Shown: positions 25,865-34,048, counted from the first letter of the stretch. The stretch: 38,589 nucleotides of DNA from Pseudomonadota bacterium (GCA_023391375.1 JAEWBB010000028.1:1-38589), one strand, 5' to 3'. Program-made: numbers and translations. The notes: generated by a model from the letters alone, not told the origin.

Positions 25865-26471
25865 TCCCGGCTTCGACCTGATCGAGACGATGCGGTTCGA
25901 CCCGCACGATGGAATCGTCAACCTCGACCGCCACCTGGCGCGCCTGAAGTCGACGGCGGCCGACCTGGGGTTCAGCTTCGACCGCCACGAGGCGCGCAAC
26001 GAACTGCAGGCCGCGACCTTCGGTCACCGCGCCAAGGCCCTCCTCCGTCTTCTGGTGAGCTGGCGCGGGGCGATGGCCATCCAGCTGTGCGCGTTCGACA
26101 ATGACCATGACGAACCGGTCGCGGTCAGCATCGAGAAACAGCCGGTGGGCGGCGACGACTGGCGGCTGCGGCACAAGACGACCGACCGCCGCTTCTATGA
26201 CGAGGCGCGGCGCCGCAACGGGACGTTCGAAACCATCTTCGAGGATGACGAGGGCCGGCTGACCGAAGGCAGCCGCTCCAGCCTGTTCGTGAAGCGCGGC
26301 GACAAGCTGCTGACCCCGCCGCTCCGGCTCGGCCTGATCCCCGGCGTGCTGCGCGCGCGCCTGATCGACGAGGGCGAGGCGGAAGAGGCGGAACTGCGCC
26401 GCGAAGACCTCGCCGACGGTTTCTTCATCGGCAACAGCGCCCGCGGCCTGATTGCCGCGCGGCTCGCCTAG
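25851..26471 (+). CDS. pabC: Aminotransferase class IV, 4-amino-4-deoxychorismate lyase-like
   Basis: A 206-residue PLP-dependent fold-IV protein, probably making 4-aminobenzoate from aminodeoxychorismate. Features are FDLIETMRFDP, the basic HKTTDRRFYDEA segment holding the likely PLP Lys, FETIFEDDEGRLTEGSRSSLFV and LIPGVLRARL. It is shorter than stand-alone PabC (about 270) and has the size of the C-terminal half of PabB-PabC fusions. The TTG start is supported by GAAGGGGG ending 6 nt upstream, inside the end of pabB. A recent split of a fused gene, or a sequencing frameshift in the G5 run at 25840-25844, are alternatives. It ends overlapping the convergent pdeM stop by 4 nt. Confidence 0.85.
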   Translation: MLEADPGFDLIETMRFDPHDGIVNLDRHLARLKSTAADLGFSFDRHEARNELQAATFGHRAKALLRLLVSWRGAMAIQLCAFDNDHDEPVAVSIEKQPVGGDDWRLRHKTTDRRFYDEARRRNGTFETIFEDDEGRLTEGSRSSLFVKRGDKLLTPPLRLGLIPGVLRARLIDEGEAEEAELRREDLADGFFIGNSARGLIAARLA

Positions 26472-27130
26472 GCGGCGATCGGGAAGCGCAGCAGGCGGCC
26501 GGTGACCGGCACCAGCGCCGCCGCGCCGGGCCCGACCTTTTTCATGATTTCCGGATGCGCGGCGTCCAGCCCGCCGGTCAGGGTCCCGAACGCCGGCAGG
26601 ATGAGCTTGGTCGCACTGGCGACGTAGCAGCGGCGCGACACATGCCGGCCTTTCATGCGCAGGCGCAGCTTGGGGTGGAAGTGACCGCTGATTTCGGGCC
26701 GGGCCTCGCCGCGCTCCGCCTCGTGGCGAAGGACGATCCCGTCGATCACGCACTCTTCCTCGATCCTGCCGCCGCAATGATCGATGAAACCGGCGTCGTG
26801 GTTGCCGGTGATCCACACCCAGTCGAGCCGGTCGGTCAGCGCTGTCAGCAGGTTGCGAGCGTCGGCCGGCAGGCGGTCGCAGCCGAACCGGTCGTGAAAG
26901 CTGTCGCCGAGGCAGTAGAGGGTGGTGACGCCGGTGCGCTCCACCTCGCGTTCGAGGAGCCGAAGCGTTTCCAGCGAATCGTACGGCGGCAGGAACTGGC
27001 CGAGCCGAGCAAACCAGCTCGCCTTTTCAAGGTGCAGGTCGGCCACCAACAGGGCCGAACGCGCTTCCCAATGAAGCGCGCCGTCGAGGCTGGGGGTGAA
27101 TTGCTGACCGCCGAACGAAAAGGGAACCAT
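26468..27130 (-). CDS. pdeM: Ligase-associated DNA damage response endonuclease PdeM
   Basis: A 220-residue calcineurin-type metallophosphoesterase. Metal motifs are DLHLEKAS (Asp31, His33), LGDSFHD (Asp76), GNHD (Asn110, His111) and SGHFHPK (His150, His152). The pattern DLHLEK with GHFHPK is that of PdeM, a member of the 'ligase-associated' DNA damage response group. It lies in the same neighbourhood as the group's helicase and exonuclease (27936-31420), separated from them by an exoribonuclease and a lipoprotein gene. AGAGG lies upstream of the ATG. Confidence 0.92.
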   Translation of the reverse strand: MVPFSFGGQQFTPSLDGALHWEARSALLVADLHLEKASWFARLGQFLPPYDSLETLRLLEREVERTGVTTLYCLGDSFHDRFGCDRLPADARNLLTALTDRLDWVWITGNHDAGFIDHCGGRIEEECVIDGIVLRHEAERGEARPEISGHFHPKLRLRMKGRHVSRRCYVASATKLILPAFGTLTGGLDAAHPEIMKKVGPGAAALVPVTGRLLRFPIAA

Positions 27131-27157
27131 GGCCGCCTCTTAGGCGGAGTTTGCCTT

Positions 27158-27610
27158 CTAATCCAAGAACTTCATCAAGTGGTTGCGAAGCGACCGCGCA
27201 TCGTGCAGCGCATTGTGCGGGACGGCACTGTTGCGGGCGGTCGAGAAGCCGTTGAGCGGCACGTAGCGCAGCAACAGGCCCGGAACCGGGTGCATCTTGC
27301 CCGGCCCGGTCACCAGCAGCATCGACAGTTGCGCCAGGTCTTCCGGCCAGTCCGCGATAATCTCTGCCGACGCGTCGAACGCGAGGAAGTGGGCGAGCGC
27401 GCCGGCGGCCGCGTCGCGTGGCAGCCGCGGCCCCTTCATCGCCTCGGGCACATGATCGATGAACGGCACAACGTGGCGCTGGACCCACGGGTCCGTCGCT
27501 TCCTCGTCGATCACCAGGTAGAGTTCCTCGCCGCCGTCTTCCGGCACCAGCGCGAGGCTGAGGAGCCGCCCGCCGAAACCGTCATATTCGGTATCGAGGA
27601 AATAGCGCAT
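27158..27610 (-). CDS. Rv2179c-like 3'-5' exoribonuclease (DEDDh)
   Basis: A 150-residue RNase H-fold protein starting MRYFLDTEYDGFGGRLLSLA. The acidic and His residues fit a DEDDh exonuclease: Asp6 and Glu8 in DTEYD, Asp87 in ADWPED, then His132 and Asp137 in HNALHDARSLR. The first motif and overall size match the Rv2179c-like 3'-5' exoribonuclease family. The start at the ATG of MRYFLDTEY is certain by motif; a long upstream open frame overlaps the lipoprotein gene and is artefactual. It sits 27 nt upstream of pdeM, probably in the same operon. Confidence 0.85.
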   Translation of the reverse strand: MRYFLDTEYDGFGGRLLSLALVPEDGGEELYLVIDEEATDPWVQRHVVPFIDHVPEAMKGPRLPRDAAAGALAHFLAFDASAEIIADWPEDLAQLSMLLVTGPGKMHPVPGLLLRYVPLNGFSTARNSAVPHNALHDARSLRNHLMKFLD

Positions 27611-27623
27611 GACGCGCCGGGCC

Positions 27624-27926
27624 TTAGCGCGTCGCGGCTCCCGGGGCCAGCGGGTCGGGTTGCGGCGGGCATGGCTCGCCCTTGTCCTGCGCCCTCCGGC
27701 AAGCCCTTTCCCAGTCGCGCTGGGCCTTTCCGGCGGCTTCCTCGGCCTTGCGAAGTTCGCGCCCGCGCTTCTCGTCCGCTTCGGACTGGCTGGTGGTCGC
27801 GAGGTCGACGCCCTTGGACACGACCTTGACCGGCAGGGTGACGACGTCGACCGCCGCATCGGCGACGGCAGTGGCAACGCAACCGCCAAGGGACAGCGGA
27901 AGGAGGGCGAATAGTAACGCTTTCAT
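27624..27926 (-). CDS. Small lipoprotein of unknown function
   Basis: A 100-residue protein with a lipoprotein signal: MKALLFALLPLSLGGC, lipobox LGGC, lipidated Cys16. A short Ala/Val-rich segment (TAVADAAVDVVTLPVKVV) resembling a membrane-associated helix follows, then a charged helical stretch rich in Arg, Glu and Lys, ending in a Pro-rich tail with a Cys pair. I do not recognise the family with confidence. It lies 9 nt after the Lhr-like helicase gene and 13 nt before the exoribonuclease gene, so it is probably cotranscribed with them. Nothing in the sequence ties it to DNA repair. Confidence 0.7.
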   Translation of the reverse strand: MKALLFALLPLSLGGCVATAVADAAVDVVTLPVKVVSKGVDLATTSQSEADEKRGRELRKAEEAAGKAQRDWERACRRAQDKGEPCPPQPDPLAPGAATR

Positions 27927-27935
27927 CCGCCCGGT

Positions 27936-30353
27936 TTAGCGGCCAACCTCTTGAGCTTCCAGCGAATCCTCGCCCATCGCTTCGGCCACCAGCGCTTCGG
28001 CCTCCATCAGCAACGCTTCGTCGGCGGCGCCGCCCGGCGCCGCCTCGCGGCCGATTACCACCATCAGCGGGATGGCCAGCGGCGTCACCCGAGTCGCGCG
28101 GACATGGACCATTGTTGCCGCTGCCCGGTCGACCAGCCGGGCCAGCCGGCCCAATTCGGTCATCCGCCCGCGCGCATCCTCCCAGGCCGCTTTCAAGAGG
28201 AGGTGCCCGGGTTCGTATTTGCGCAGCACGTCGTAGATCAGGTCGGTCGAGAAGCTGACCTGCTTTCCGGTCTTGCGCTTGCCCGGGTGCTGCCGCTCGA
28301 CCAGCCCGCCGATCACCGCCACTTCGCGGAAGGCGCGCTTCAAGAGGTGCGATTGCTCGACCCATTCGACGAATTCATGCTCAAGGATGTCGGGCGAGAA
28401 GAGCGGGCGCGGGTCGGTCACTTCCTCCAGACTGTAGACCGCCAGCGCATAATCATTGGCGACGAAGCCGAGCGGCTTCAGCCCCGCCGTCTCCATTCGC
28501 TTGGTGATCAGCATGCCGAGCGATTGGTGCGCATTCCAGCCCTCGAAGCTGTAAATGCACATGAAGTGCCGGCCCTCGCGCGGGAAGGTCTCGACCAGCA
28601 GCTCCGACGGATCGGGCAGGATCGAGCGCCGCGCCTGCACCTCCAGCCATTCGCGGACATCGTCTGGGAAACGGTCCCAATCGTCGGGGGAGGCGAGGAA
28701 GGCGCGCACCCGGTCGGCAAGGTGGGTGGACATGCTCATCCGCTGTCCGCCGTAGGTGACCAGCCGCGCCGGCTTGGCCGAGGCACGGACGAGGATGTCG
28801 GTGTCCTTGAACTGGATAACCTCGAGGCCGAGGCCGGCGAAAAAGATATGGTCGCCGACCGACAAGGTGGCGCCGAACCCTTCCTCGACCCGGCCCAGCA
28901 TGCGCCCGTTCTTGAAGCGAACGTCCATCATCGGGTTGTCGACGATGACGCCGGCATTGAGCCGGTGCTGGGCGGCGACGGCCGGCTTGGTGATCCGCCA
29001 GCGGCCGGGCGATTCCTCGACCAGCCGCCGGAACTTGTCGTAGGCGCGCAAGGCGTAGCCGCCGGTAGCAATGTAATCGAGGACGCTTCGGAATACTTCG
29101 GGTGTCAGGCCGGCATAAGGCGCGGCCCCCTGGATTTCGGCCAGCAATTCCGCTTCGTCGAAGGGCCCGGCGCAGGCCACGCCGAGGATGTGCTGGGCGA
29201 GCACGTCCATCGTGCCGGGGCGGAAAATGTCGGGGTCGAGTTCCTTGGCCGCCACCGCGTCGAGCGCGGCCCGCGCCTCGAGATATTCGAAGCGGTTGCC
29301 GGGCACGATCATGCCCCGGCTCGGCTCGTCCAGTCGATGATTGGCGCGGCCAATCCGCTGCAAGAGCCGCGACGAGCCCTTGGGCGCGCCCATCTGCACG
29401 ACCAGGTCGACGTCGCCCCAGTCGATGCCCATGTCGAGGCTGGCGGTCGCGACCAGCGCACGCAGCCGCCCGTCGCCCATCGCCGCCTCGACCTTGCGCC
29501 GCGCCTCCAGCGCCAGGCTGCCGTGGTGGACGCCGATCGGCAGGGCGGCCTCGTTGACCGCCCACAATTCCTGGAAGATCAGCTCGGCGAGGCTGCGGGT
29601 GTTGCAGAACACCAGAGTCGTCCTGTGCGCCTCGATCAGCTTCATCACCTCGGCCGCCGCGTGCCGCCCGCTATGCCCGCCCCACGGAATGCGTCCGTCG
29701 GGGACGAGGATCGACAGGTCCGGCTCGGCGCCGGGATCGCCCTCGACCAGCCGAACGGCATCGATATCGGCATCGGGTGCCAACCAGCTTCGGTAGGCGT
29801 CGGGATCTGCGATGGTGGCGGACAGACCGACCCGGCGCAGACCCGGCGCATGCGCCTGCAACCGCGCCATCGCGAGCGCGAGCAGGTCACCGCGCTTTTC
29901 CCGGGCGAAGGCGTGGACCTCGTCGATGACGATGGTTCGCAGCCCCGCGAACATTTCGCTCGCGTCCGGATAGGACAGCAGCAGGCTCAGGCTTTCCGGC
30001 GTCGTCAGCAGGATTTGCGGCGGTTTCACCCGCTGCCGCGCCTTGCGGTTCGACGGCGTATCGCCGCTTCGCGTCTCGACCCGGATGTCGAGCCCCATCT
30101 CCTCGATCGGCGTCAGGAGGTTGCGCTGCACGTCGACCGCCAGTGCCTTGAGAGGGGAGACGTAGAGCGTGTGCAGCCCCTCCGCCGGCCGTTCGACCAG
30201 GTCGGTCAGCGTCGCCAGGAACCCGGCCAGCGTCTTGCCCGCCCCGGTTGCCGCCACCAGCAACGCATGCGCGCCGTCCCGCGCGGCCTGCAGCATGTCG
30301 AGCTGGTGCCGCCGAGGCGCCCAGTCGCGCCCGGCAAACCAGTCGGCAATCAC
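27936..30353 (-). CDS. Ligase-associated DNA damage response DEXH-box helicase (Lhr-like)
   Basis: An 805-residue superfamily 2 helicase of the Lhr type. Walker A is ATGAGKT (35-41) and the DEXH box is DEVH (144-147); SPLKALAVDVQRNL, TTPESLSLLLSYP, LSATIAD, FCNTRSLAELIFQ and LLQRIGRANHR follow in normal order. After the helicase core come a winged-helix and an Lhr-core C-terminal domain (about 430-780). The family is encoded with PdeM and an MBL exonuclease, and often an ATP-dependent DNA ligase, and is linked to interstrand damage repair. The GTG at 30353 gives the listed protein but has no Shine-Dalgarno. An in-frame CTG at 30371 has AAGGAG 6 nt upstream, so the true N-terminus may be six residues longer. 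Confidence 0.92.
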   Translation of the reverse strand: MIADWFAGRDWAPRRHQLDMLQAARDGAHALLVAATGAGKTLAGFLATLTDLVERPAEGLHTLYVSPLKALAVDVQRNLLTPIEEMGLDIRVETRSGDTPSNRKARQRVKPPQILLTTPESLSLLLSYPDASEMFAGLRTIVIDEVHAFAREKRGDLLALAMARLQAHAPGLRRVGLSATIADPDAYRSWLAPDADIDAVRLVEGDPGAEPDLSILVPDGRIPWGGHSGRHAAAEVMKLIEAHRTTLVFCNTRSLAELIFQELWAVNEAALPIGVHHGSLALEARRKVEAAMGDGRLRALVATASLDMGIDWGDVDLVVQMGAPKGSSRLLQRIGRANHRLDEPSRGMIVPGNRFEYLEARAALDAVAAKELDPDIFRPGTMDVLAQHILGVACAGPFDEAELLAEIQGAAPYAGLTPEVFRSVLDYIATGGYALRAYDKFRRLVEESPGRWRITKPAVAAQHRLNAGVIVDNPMMDVRFKNGRMLGRVEEGFGATLSVGDHIFFAGLGLEVIQFKDTDILVRASAKPARLVTYGGQRMSMSTHLADRVRAFLASPDDWDRFPDDVREWLEVQARRSILPDPSELLVETFPREGRHFMCIYSFEGWNAHQSLGMLITKRMETAGLKPLGFVANDYALAVYSLEEVTDPRPLFSPDILEHEFVEWVEQSHLLKRAFREVAVIGGLVERQHPGKRKTGKQVSFSTDLIYDVLRKYEPGHLLLKAAWEDARGRMTELGRLARLVDRAAATMVHVRATRVTPLAIPLMVVIGREAAPGGAADEALLMEAEALVAEAMGEDSLEAQEVGR

Positions 30354-30421
30354 GGGCGGCAGGTCGTTCAGGGCAAGCTCCTTGGGAACAGGCGGGCGGC
30401 TTCGTCCGTCATAACCCTTCG

Positions 30422-31420
30422 ATGGCCCGTCTCGGTTCCTGGATCGAGCCTTTTCCCGAAGGCATCTACGTCAAGCCTGCCGATGCGTGGGTCGACCCGT
30501 CGCGCCCGAAGCCGAAGGCGCTGGTTACCCACGGCCATGCCGACCACGCGCGCGGCGGGCATGGCGAAGTGTGGGCAACGCCCGAAACGCTGGCGATCAT
30601 GGGCGTGCGCTACGGCGAGCAGACCGAACGCCCGGTCCGATATAGCGAGACGGTGCGGGTCGGTGAGGTCGACGTCAGCTTCATCCCCGCCGGCCATGTG
30701 CTGGGCAGCGCGCAGATCCTGCTCGAATATAAGGGCGAGCGGGTGGTTGTCAGCGGCGACTACAAACGCCGCAGCGACCCGACCTGCGCGCCGTTTGTCG
30801 TCACGCCGTGCGACATCTTCATCACCGAGGCGACGTTCGGCCTGCCCGTGTTTCGCCACCCGGACACCGGCAGCGAGATGGACCGGCTACTGCAGCGCCT
30901 CCACGCCGAGCCGGAGCGCTGCGTTCTCGTCGGTGCCTATGCGCTGGGCAAGGCGCAACGGGTGATCACCGAGCTCCGTGGCCGCGGCCATAGCGACCCG
31001 ATCTACATCCACGGCGCGATGGAGCGGCTATGCAATCTCTACGAGGAGCTGGGCGTTGAGCTGGGTGAGCTCCGCCCGGCGACAGGCGCATCGAAAGAGG
31101 AGCTCAAAGGCAAGATCGTCATCTGTCCTCCAGGCGCGCTCAACGACCGCTGGTCGCGGCGGTTGCCCGACCCGATCACCGCGATGGCGTCGGGCTGGAT
31201 GCGGATTCGCCAGCGGGCGCGTCAACGCAACGTCGAACTGCCGCTGATCATCTCCGACCATTCGGACTGGGACGAACTGACCCAGACGATCAAGGACGTC
31301 GCGCCCAGGGAAGTGTGGATCACTCACGGTCGTGAGGACGCGCTGAAGCACTGGTGCATGCTCAACCAGATCAAGGCGAGGGAGCTGAACCTTGTCGGCT
31401 ACGAGGACGAGGACGATTGA
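30422..31420 (+). CDS. Ligase-associated DNA damage response exonuclease (MBL fold)
   Basis: A 332-residue metallo-beta-lactamase/beta-CASP-like nuclease related to SNM1/CPSF enzymes. Metal ligands are in VTHGHADHARGG (His37, His39, Asp41, His42), with GHVLGSAQILLEY and SGDYKRR further on and SDHSDWDEL and ITHGREDAL at the C-terminus. Family members are exonucleases of the bacterial DNA damage response set. The start is the ATG of MARLGSWIEP; there is no clear Shine-Dalgarno, so it may be leaderless. It diverges from the Lhr-like helicase gene with 68 nt between them. The next gene is not the expected DNA ligase but a lipoprotein overlapping as TGATG. Confidence 0.92.
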   Translation: MARLGSWIEPFPEGIYVKPADAWVDPSRPKPKALVTHGHADHARGGHGEVWATPETLAIMGVRYGEQTERPVRYSETVRVGEVDVSFIPAGHVLGSAQILLEYKGERVVVSGDYKRRSDPTCAPFVVTPCDIFITEATFGLPVFRHPDTGSEMDRLLQRLHAEPERCVLVGAYALGKAQRVITELRGRGHSDPIYIHGAMERLCNLYEELGVELGELRPATGASKEELKGKIVICPPGALNDRWSRRLPDPITAMASGWMRIRQRARQRNVELPLIISDHSDWDELTQTIKDVAPREVWITHGREDALKHWCMLNQIKARELNLVGYEDEDD

Positions 31421-32028
31421 TGAAGCGGCTGATGGCCTTGCTCGCGCTGGCCGGTCTCAGTGGGTGCCAGCAGGAACCGGCCCGGACATCGAACGAGGGG
31501 GAGGGCGATGTTGCCACGGCCGAAAGCCGACCGTCGTCGCCGCCGACTGGCTCCACGGATGCCGGTCCATTGCGTCAGTTCGGACGTGCTAGCCAATACA
31601 GCTCGCTGGACAAGGACCATTGCAAGCTGGTCGAGGAAAGCGACGAGGGCCTCTACTGGCGCATGCGCTGCAGCGGCGCCGGCGGCTTTTCGGTCGACTA
31701 CACCGAAAGCGACCTCCGCCAGGACATCGCCGTCCTTTCATCCGACGGCGCCAAAACCTCGCTCGACCTGCCATCGAAGGTGGCGAACGGCGCATTCGAC
31801 CGGCTCGGCCCGACCATCGAATGGCGTGGGCCAGTCGGCAGAGCGCCCGACGTCATGGTCGTCAGGGTGCATGTCGCCAACGATCAGGGCAAAGATGACA
31901 GCGGGCGTCTGGCGATCGCCCGCCTGACGTCAAAGCCGTGCCTCGTCGCGGTAATCGCGCCCCAGCCGGGCCAGAGCGAGAAGGCGCGCGCCATCGCCGA
32001 CGCCCCAAGCCCATGCCTCGGCGAATGA
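31420..32028 (+). CDS. Lipoprotein of unknown function
   Basis: A 202-residue predicted lipoprotein: MKRLMALLALAGLSGC with lipobox LSGC and Cys16, followed by a ~35-residue polar Ser/Pro/Glu linker and a globular part (about 55-202). The globular part has several Cys residues (DHCKLV, MRCSGAGG, SKPCLVA, SPCLGE) that could form two disulfides in the periplasm. I do not recognise the family. It overlaps the end of the MBL exonuclease gene by one base, so the two are translationally coupled, although a link to DNA repair is doubtful. It abuts the next convergent gene with no gap. Confidence 0.75.
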   Translation: MKRLMALLALAGLSGCQQEPARTSNEGEGDVATAESRPSSPPTGSTDAGPLRQFGRASQYSSLDKDHCKLVEESDEGLYWRMRCSGAGGFSVDYTESDLRQDIAVLSSDGAKTSLDLPSKVANGAFDRLGPTIEWRGPVGRAPDVMVVRVHVANDQGKDDSGRLAIARLTSKPCLVAVIAPQPGQSEKARAIADAPSPCLGE

Positions 32029-32361
32029 CTATTTCTTGAGCGTCTCGCCCGCGGCTTCGAACCGCTTTCCCATCGCCTGGAAACGCTTGTCGCAGCTCTC
32101 GCCCAGGACCTGCAGCTTGGGCTGTTCCATCTTGTCCAGCGTAACGCTCAGGTCCTGAAGCAGGTCGGTGACGTTGACGCTCGGCGCCACCGCTTCGATG
32201 CGGCCATAGAAATAGGCGGTGCCCAGCAGTGCGGGCAGGCGGTCCGCGTCGGTTTTCGCGATTCCGGCAGCGGCCGTGTAGACCATCAGGCACTGGGCAT
32301 CGGGCTGGGCTGCAGGCGGCAGGGCGGCAAAGGCCGCCGCGGCGGCAATCAGGATCGTCAT
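32029..32361 (-). CDS. Small secreted protein of unknown function
   Basis: A 110-residue protein with a signal peptide (MTILIAAAAAFAALPPAAQ) and a mostly helical mature part with two cysteines (AQCLMVYTAAAG and GESCDKRFQ), about 80 residues. The pattern of an early Cys with a Tyr/Ala-rich helix and a late ESCDKRF helix is seen in small sphingomonad secreted proteins of unknown role. I give no function. An upstream in-frame start at 32403 would add 14 residues before a good signal peptide, so the ATG at 32361 is preferred. It is convergent with the lipoprotein gene, with no intergenic base. Confidence 0.7.
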   Translation of the reverse strand: MTILIAAAAAFAALPPAAQPDAQCLMVYTAAAGIAKTDADRLPALLGTAYFYGRIEAVAPSVNVTDLLQDLSVTLDKMEQPKLQVLGESCDKRFQAMGKRFEAAGETLKK

Positions 32362-32413
32362 TGTCGAAAAACCCCCAACAGCGGACGGCAACGGCCGTCG
32401 CATACGTCACGGG

Positions 32414-32560
32414 TTATGCGGGAAGATTGTCCCAGTCGAGATCGAAATCGACGTCGAAATCCAGCAGCCTGTGGATCGCAAATCCGAGACCCAGCAGCAC
32501 CGCGCCGCCGAGCCACCAGCCTAAACCGCCGTTCGCGTGATCCTTCGTGACGTCCGCCAT
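32414..32560 (-). CDS. 48-residue membrane protein with acidic tail
   Basis: A short ORF encoding a polar start (MADVTKDHANGG), one hydrophobic segment (LGWWLGGAVLLGLGFAIH) and an acidic, alternating tail (LLDFDVDFDLDWDNLPA). A strong GGGAGG lies 5 nt before the second of two adjacent ATGs, which I take as the start; the first ATG at 32563 is too close to it. The combination of ribosome site, membrane segment and patterned tail supports a real gene rather than chance. Function is unknown. Confidence 0.6.
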   Translation of the reverse strand: MADVTKDHANGGLGWWLGGAVLLGLGFAIHRLLDFDVDFDLDWDNLPA

Positions 32561-32649
32561 CATCGCCTCCCTCACCGCTGTCGCCGGAAGGATACTACAC
32601 CCAAGACGACAATTTGATGAGGGCGATGTGGCGCAGCAGTGACAATCGC

Positions 32650-34029
32650 CTAGTGGCTGTTGCTGTCGCGCGACACTCCGGACGCTACCAGTTGCGCGTC
32701 AATTTCGGCCAACAGGCGCTCTAGGCCAGCCTCGTCACTCGCTTCTGCACGGGCGACGAGAACATCCTGGGTGTTCGATGCGCGCAGCAGCCACCAGCCG
32801 TCGTCGGTCGTGACCCGGACGCCGTCGGTGGTGTCCACGGTCGCCCCTTCACCGCGAAGCCGCTGCTCGACTTCGCCCGGCACGTCGAACTTGCGCGACG
32901 CATCGACGTCGAACCGCATTTCGGGCGTGGCGAAGGTTTCGGGCATTTCACCGCGCAGGTCGGTCAGGCTCTTGCCGGACTCCGTTACCGCCTCGATCAG
33001 CCGGACCGCGGCGTAAAGTGCATCGTCGAACCCGTACCAGCGATGCTTGAAGAAGATGTGGCCGCTCATTTCGCCGGCCAGGGGCGAACCCATTTCCTTC
33101 ATCTTCGCCTTGATCAGCGAATGGCCCGTCTTCCACATCACGCTCTGGCCGCCCAGCGCGTCGATGCGGTCGAAGAAGGTCTTGCTGGCCTTGACGTCGG
33201 CGATGATCGGCGCACCCGGCACGGCCTTCAGCACCGGCTCGGCGAGGATCATGAGGAGCTGGTCGCCCCACACCACGCGGCCCGTGCCGTCGACCGCGCC
33301 GATCCGGTCGCCGTCTCCGTCGAAGGCGATGCCGAAATCGAGCTTCTCGCGGGCGACCAGTGCCTTGAGGTCGGCCAGGTTCTTCTCGACCGTCGGGTCG
33401 GGATGATGGTTGGGGAAGGTGCCGTCGACTTCGGTGTAGAGCGTGAAATGCTCGCCTGGCAGGCGCTTGACCAGCGTCTCCAGAACCGGGCCGGCCGCGC
33501 CGTTGCCGGCGTCCCAGCCAATGCGATAGGCGCCACCCGCAAAATCCTTGAGCAGCGCGGCGACATACGCTTCGCGCACGTCCTCGTCGCTGACCCGGCC
33601 GGCGCCGTCGCTCCATTCGCCCGCCGCGGCGCGCTGGCCGATCTTCTGGATTTCCGCCCCGAAGAGCGAGCGGCCGTTGAGGCTCATCTTGAATCCGTTG
33701 TAGTCGGCAGGATTGTGGCTTCCAGTGACCTGGATGCCGCCGTCGACGCCAAGGGTCGCTGCCGCGAAATAGAGCATCGGGGAAGGGCCCATGCCGACCC
33801 GGACGACGTCGAGGGCGCCGGCGGTCAGGCCGTCGACGAGGGCGTCCTCCATCGCCTGGCTGTGGGTCCGGCCATCACGGCCGACGGCGACGCTGCGCGC
33901 GCCTTCCTGAACGGCGATGGCGGCATAGCTACGCCCTAATGCGCGGGCATCGGCTTCGTGCAAGGTGTCGCCGACAACGCCGCGAATATCGTATTCGCGG
34001 AGGATGGAGGGGTGAAAAACATGGCTCAT
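32650..34029 (-). CDS. pgmG: Phosphomannomutase/phosphoglucomutase
   Basis: A 459-residue alpha-D-phosphohexomutase interconverting the 1- and 6-phosphates of mannose and glucose for sugar nucleotides, LPS and exopolysaccharide. Domain landmarks in order are phosphoserine Ser104 in VTGSHNPADYNG, Mg2+ loop DGDGDR (237-242), sugar-binding GEMSGHIFF and phosphate-binding RASNTQDVLVAR. The AlgC/PgmG-type length and motifs fit the bifunctional enzyme used by sphingan-producing sphingomonads. It is followed, in transcription direction, by about 90 nt without a gene. It lies 19 nt after mipZ on the same strand. Confidence 0.93.
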   Translation of the reverse strand: MSHVFHPSILREYDIRGVVGDTLHEADARALGRSYAAIAVQEGARSVAVGRDGRTHSQAMEDALVDGLTAGALDVVRVGMGPSPMLYFAAATLGVDGGIQVTGSHNPADYNGFKMSLNGRSLFGAEIQKIGQRAAAGEWSDGAGRVSDEDVREAYVAALLKDFAGGAYRIGWDAGNGAAGPVLETLVKRLPGEHFTLYTEVDGTFPNHHPDPTVEKNLADLKALVAREKLDFGIAFDGDGDRIGAVDGTGRVVWGDQLLMILAEPVLKAVPGAPIIADVKASKTFFDRIDALGGQSVMWKTGHSLIKAKMKEMGSPLAGEMSGHIFFKHRWYGFDDALYAAVRLIEAVTESGKSLTDLRGEMPETFATPEMRFDVDASRKFDVPGEVEQRLRGEGATVDTTDGVRVTTDDGWWLLRASNTQDVLVARAEASDEAGLERLLAEIDAQLVASGVSRDSNSH

Positions 34030-34048
34030 GGCCGGGCGCTTAGCGGGT

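Noticed and set aside
27951..30965. A 1004-codon open frame on the plus strand opposite the Lhr-like helicase gene
   Set aside because: It is antisense to a clear helicase with all motifs. Its translation is His/Arg/Asp/Gly-rich with no domain, as expected when GC-rich codons are read in the opposite frame.
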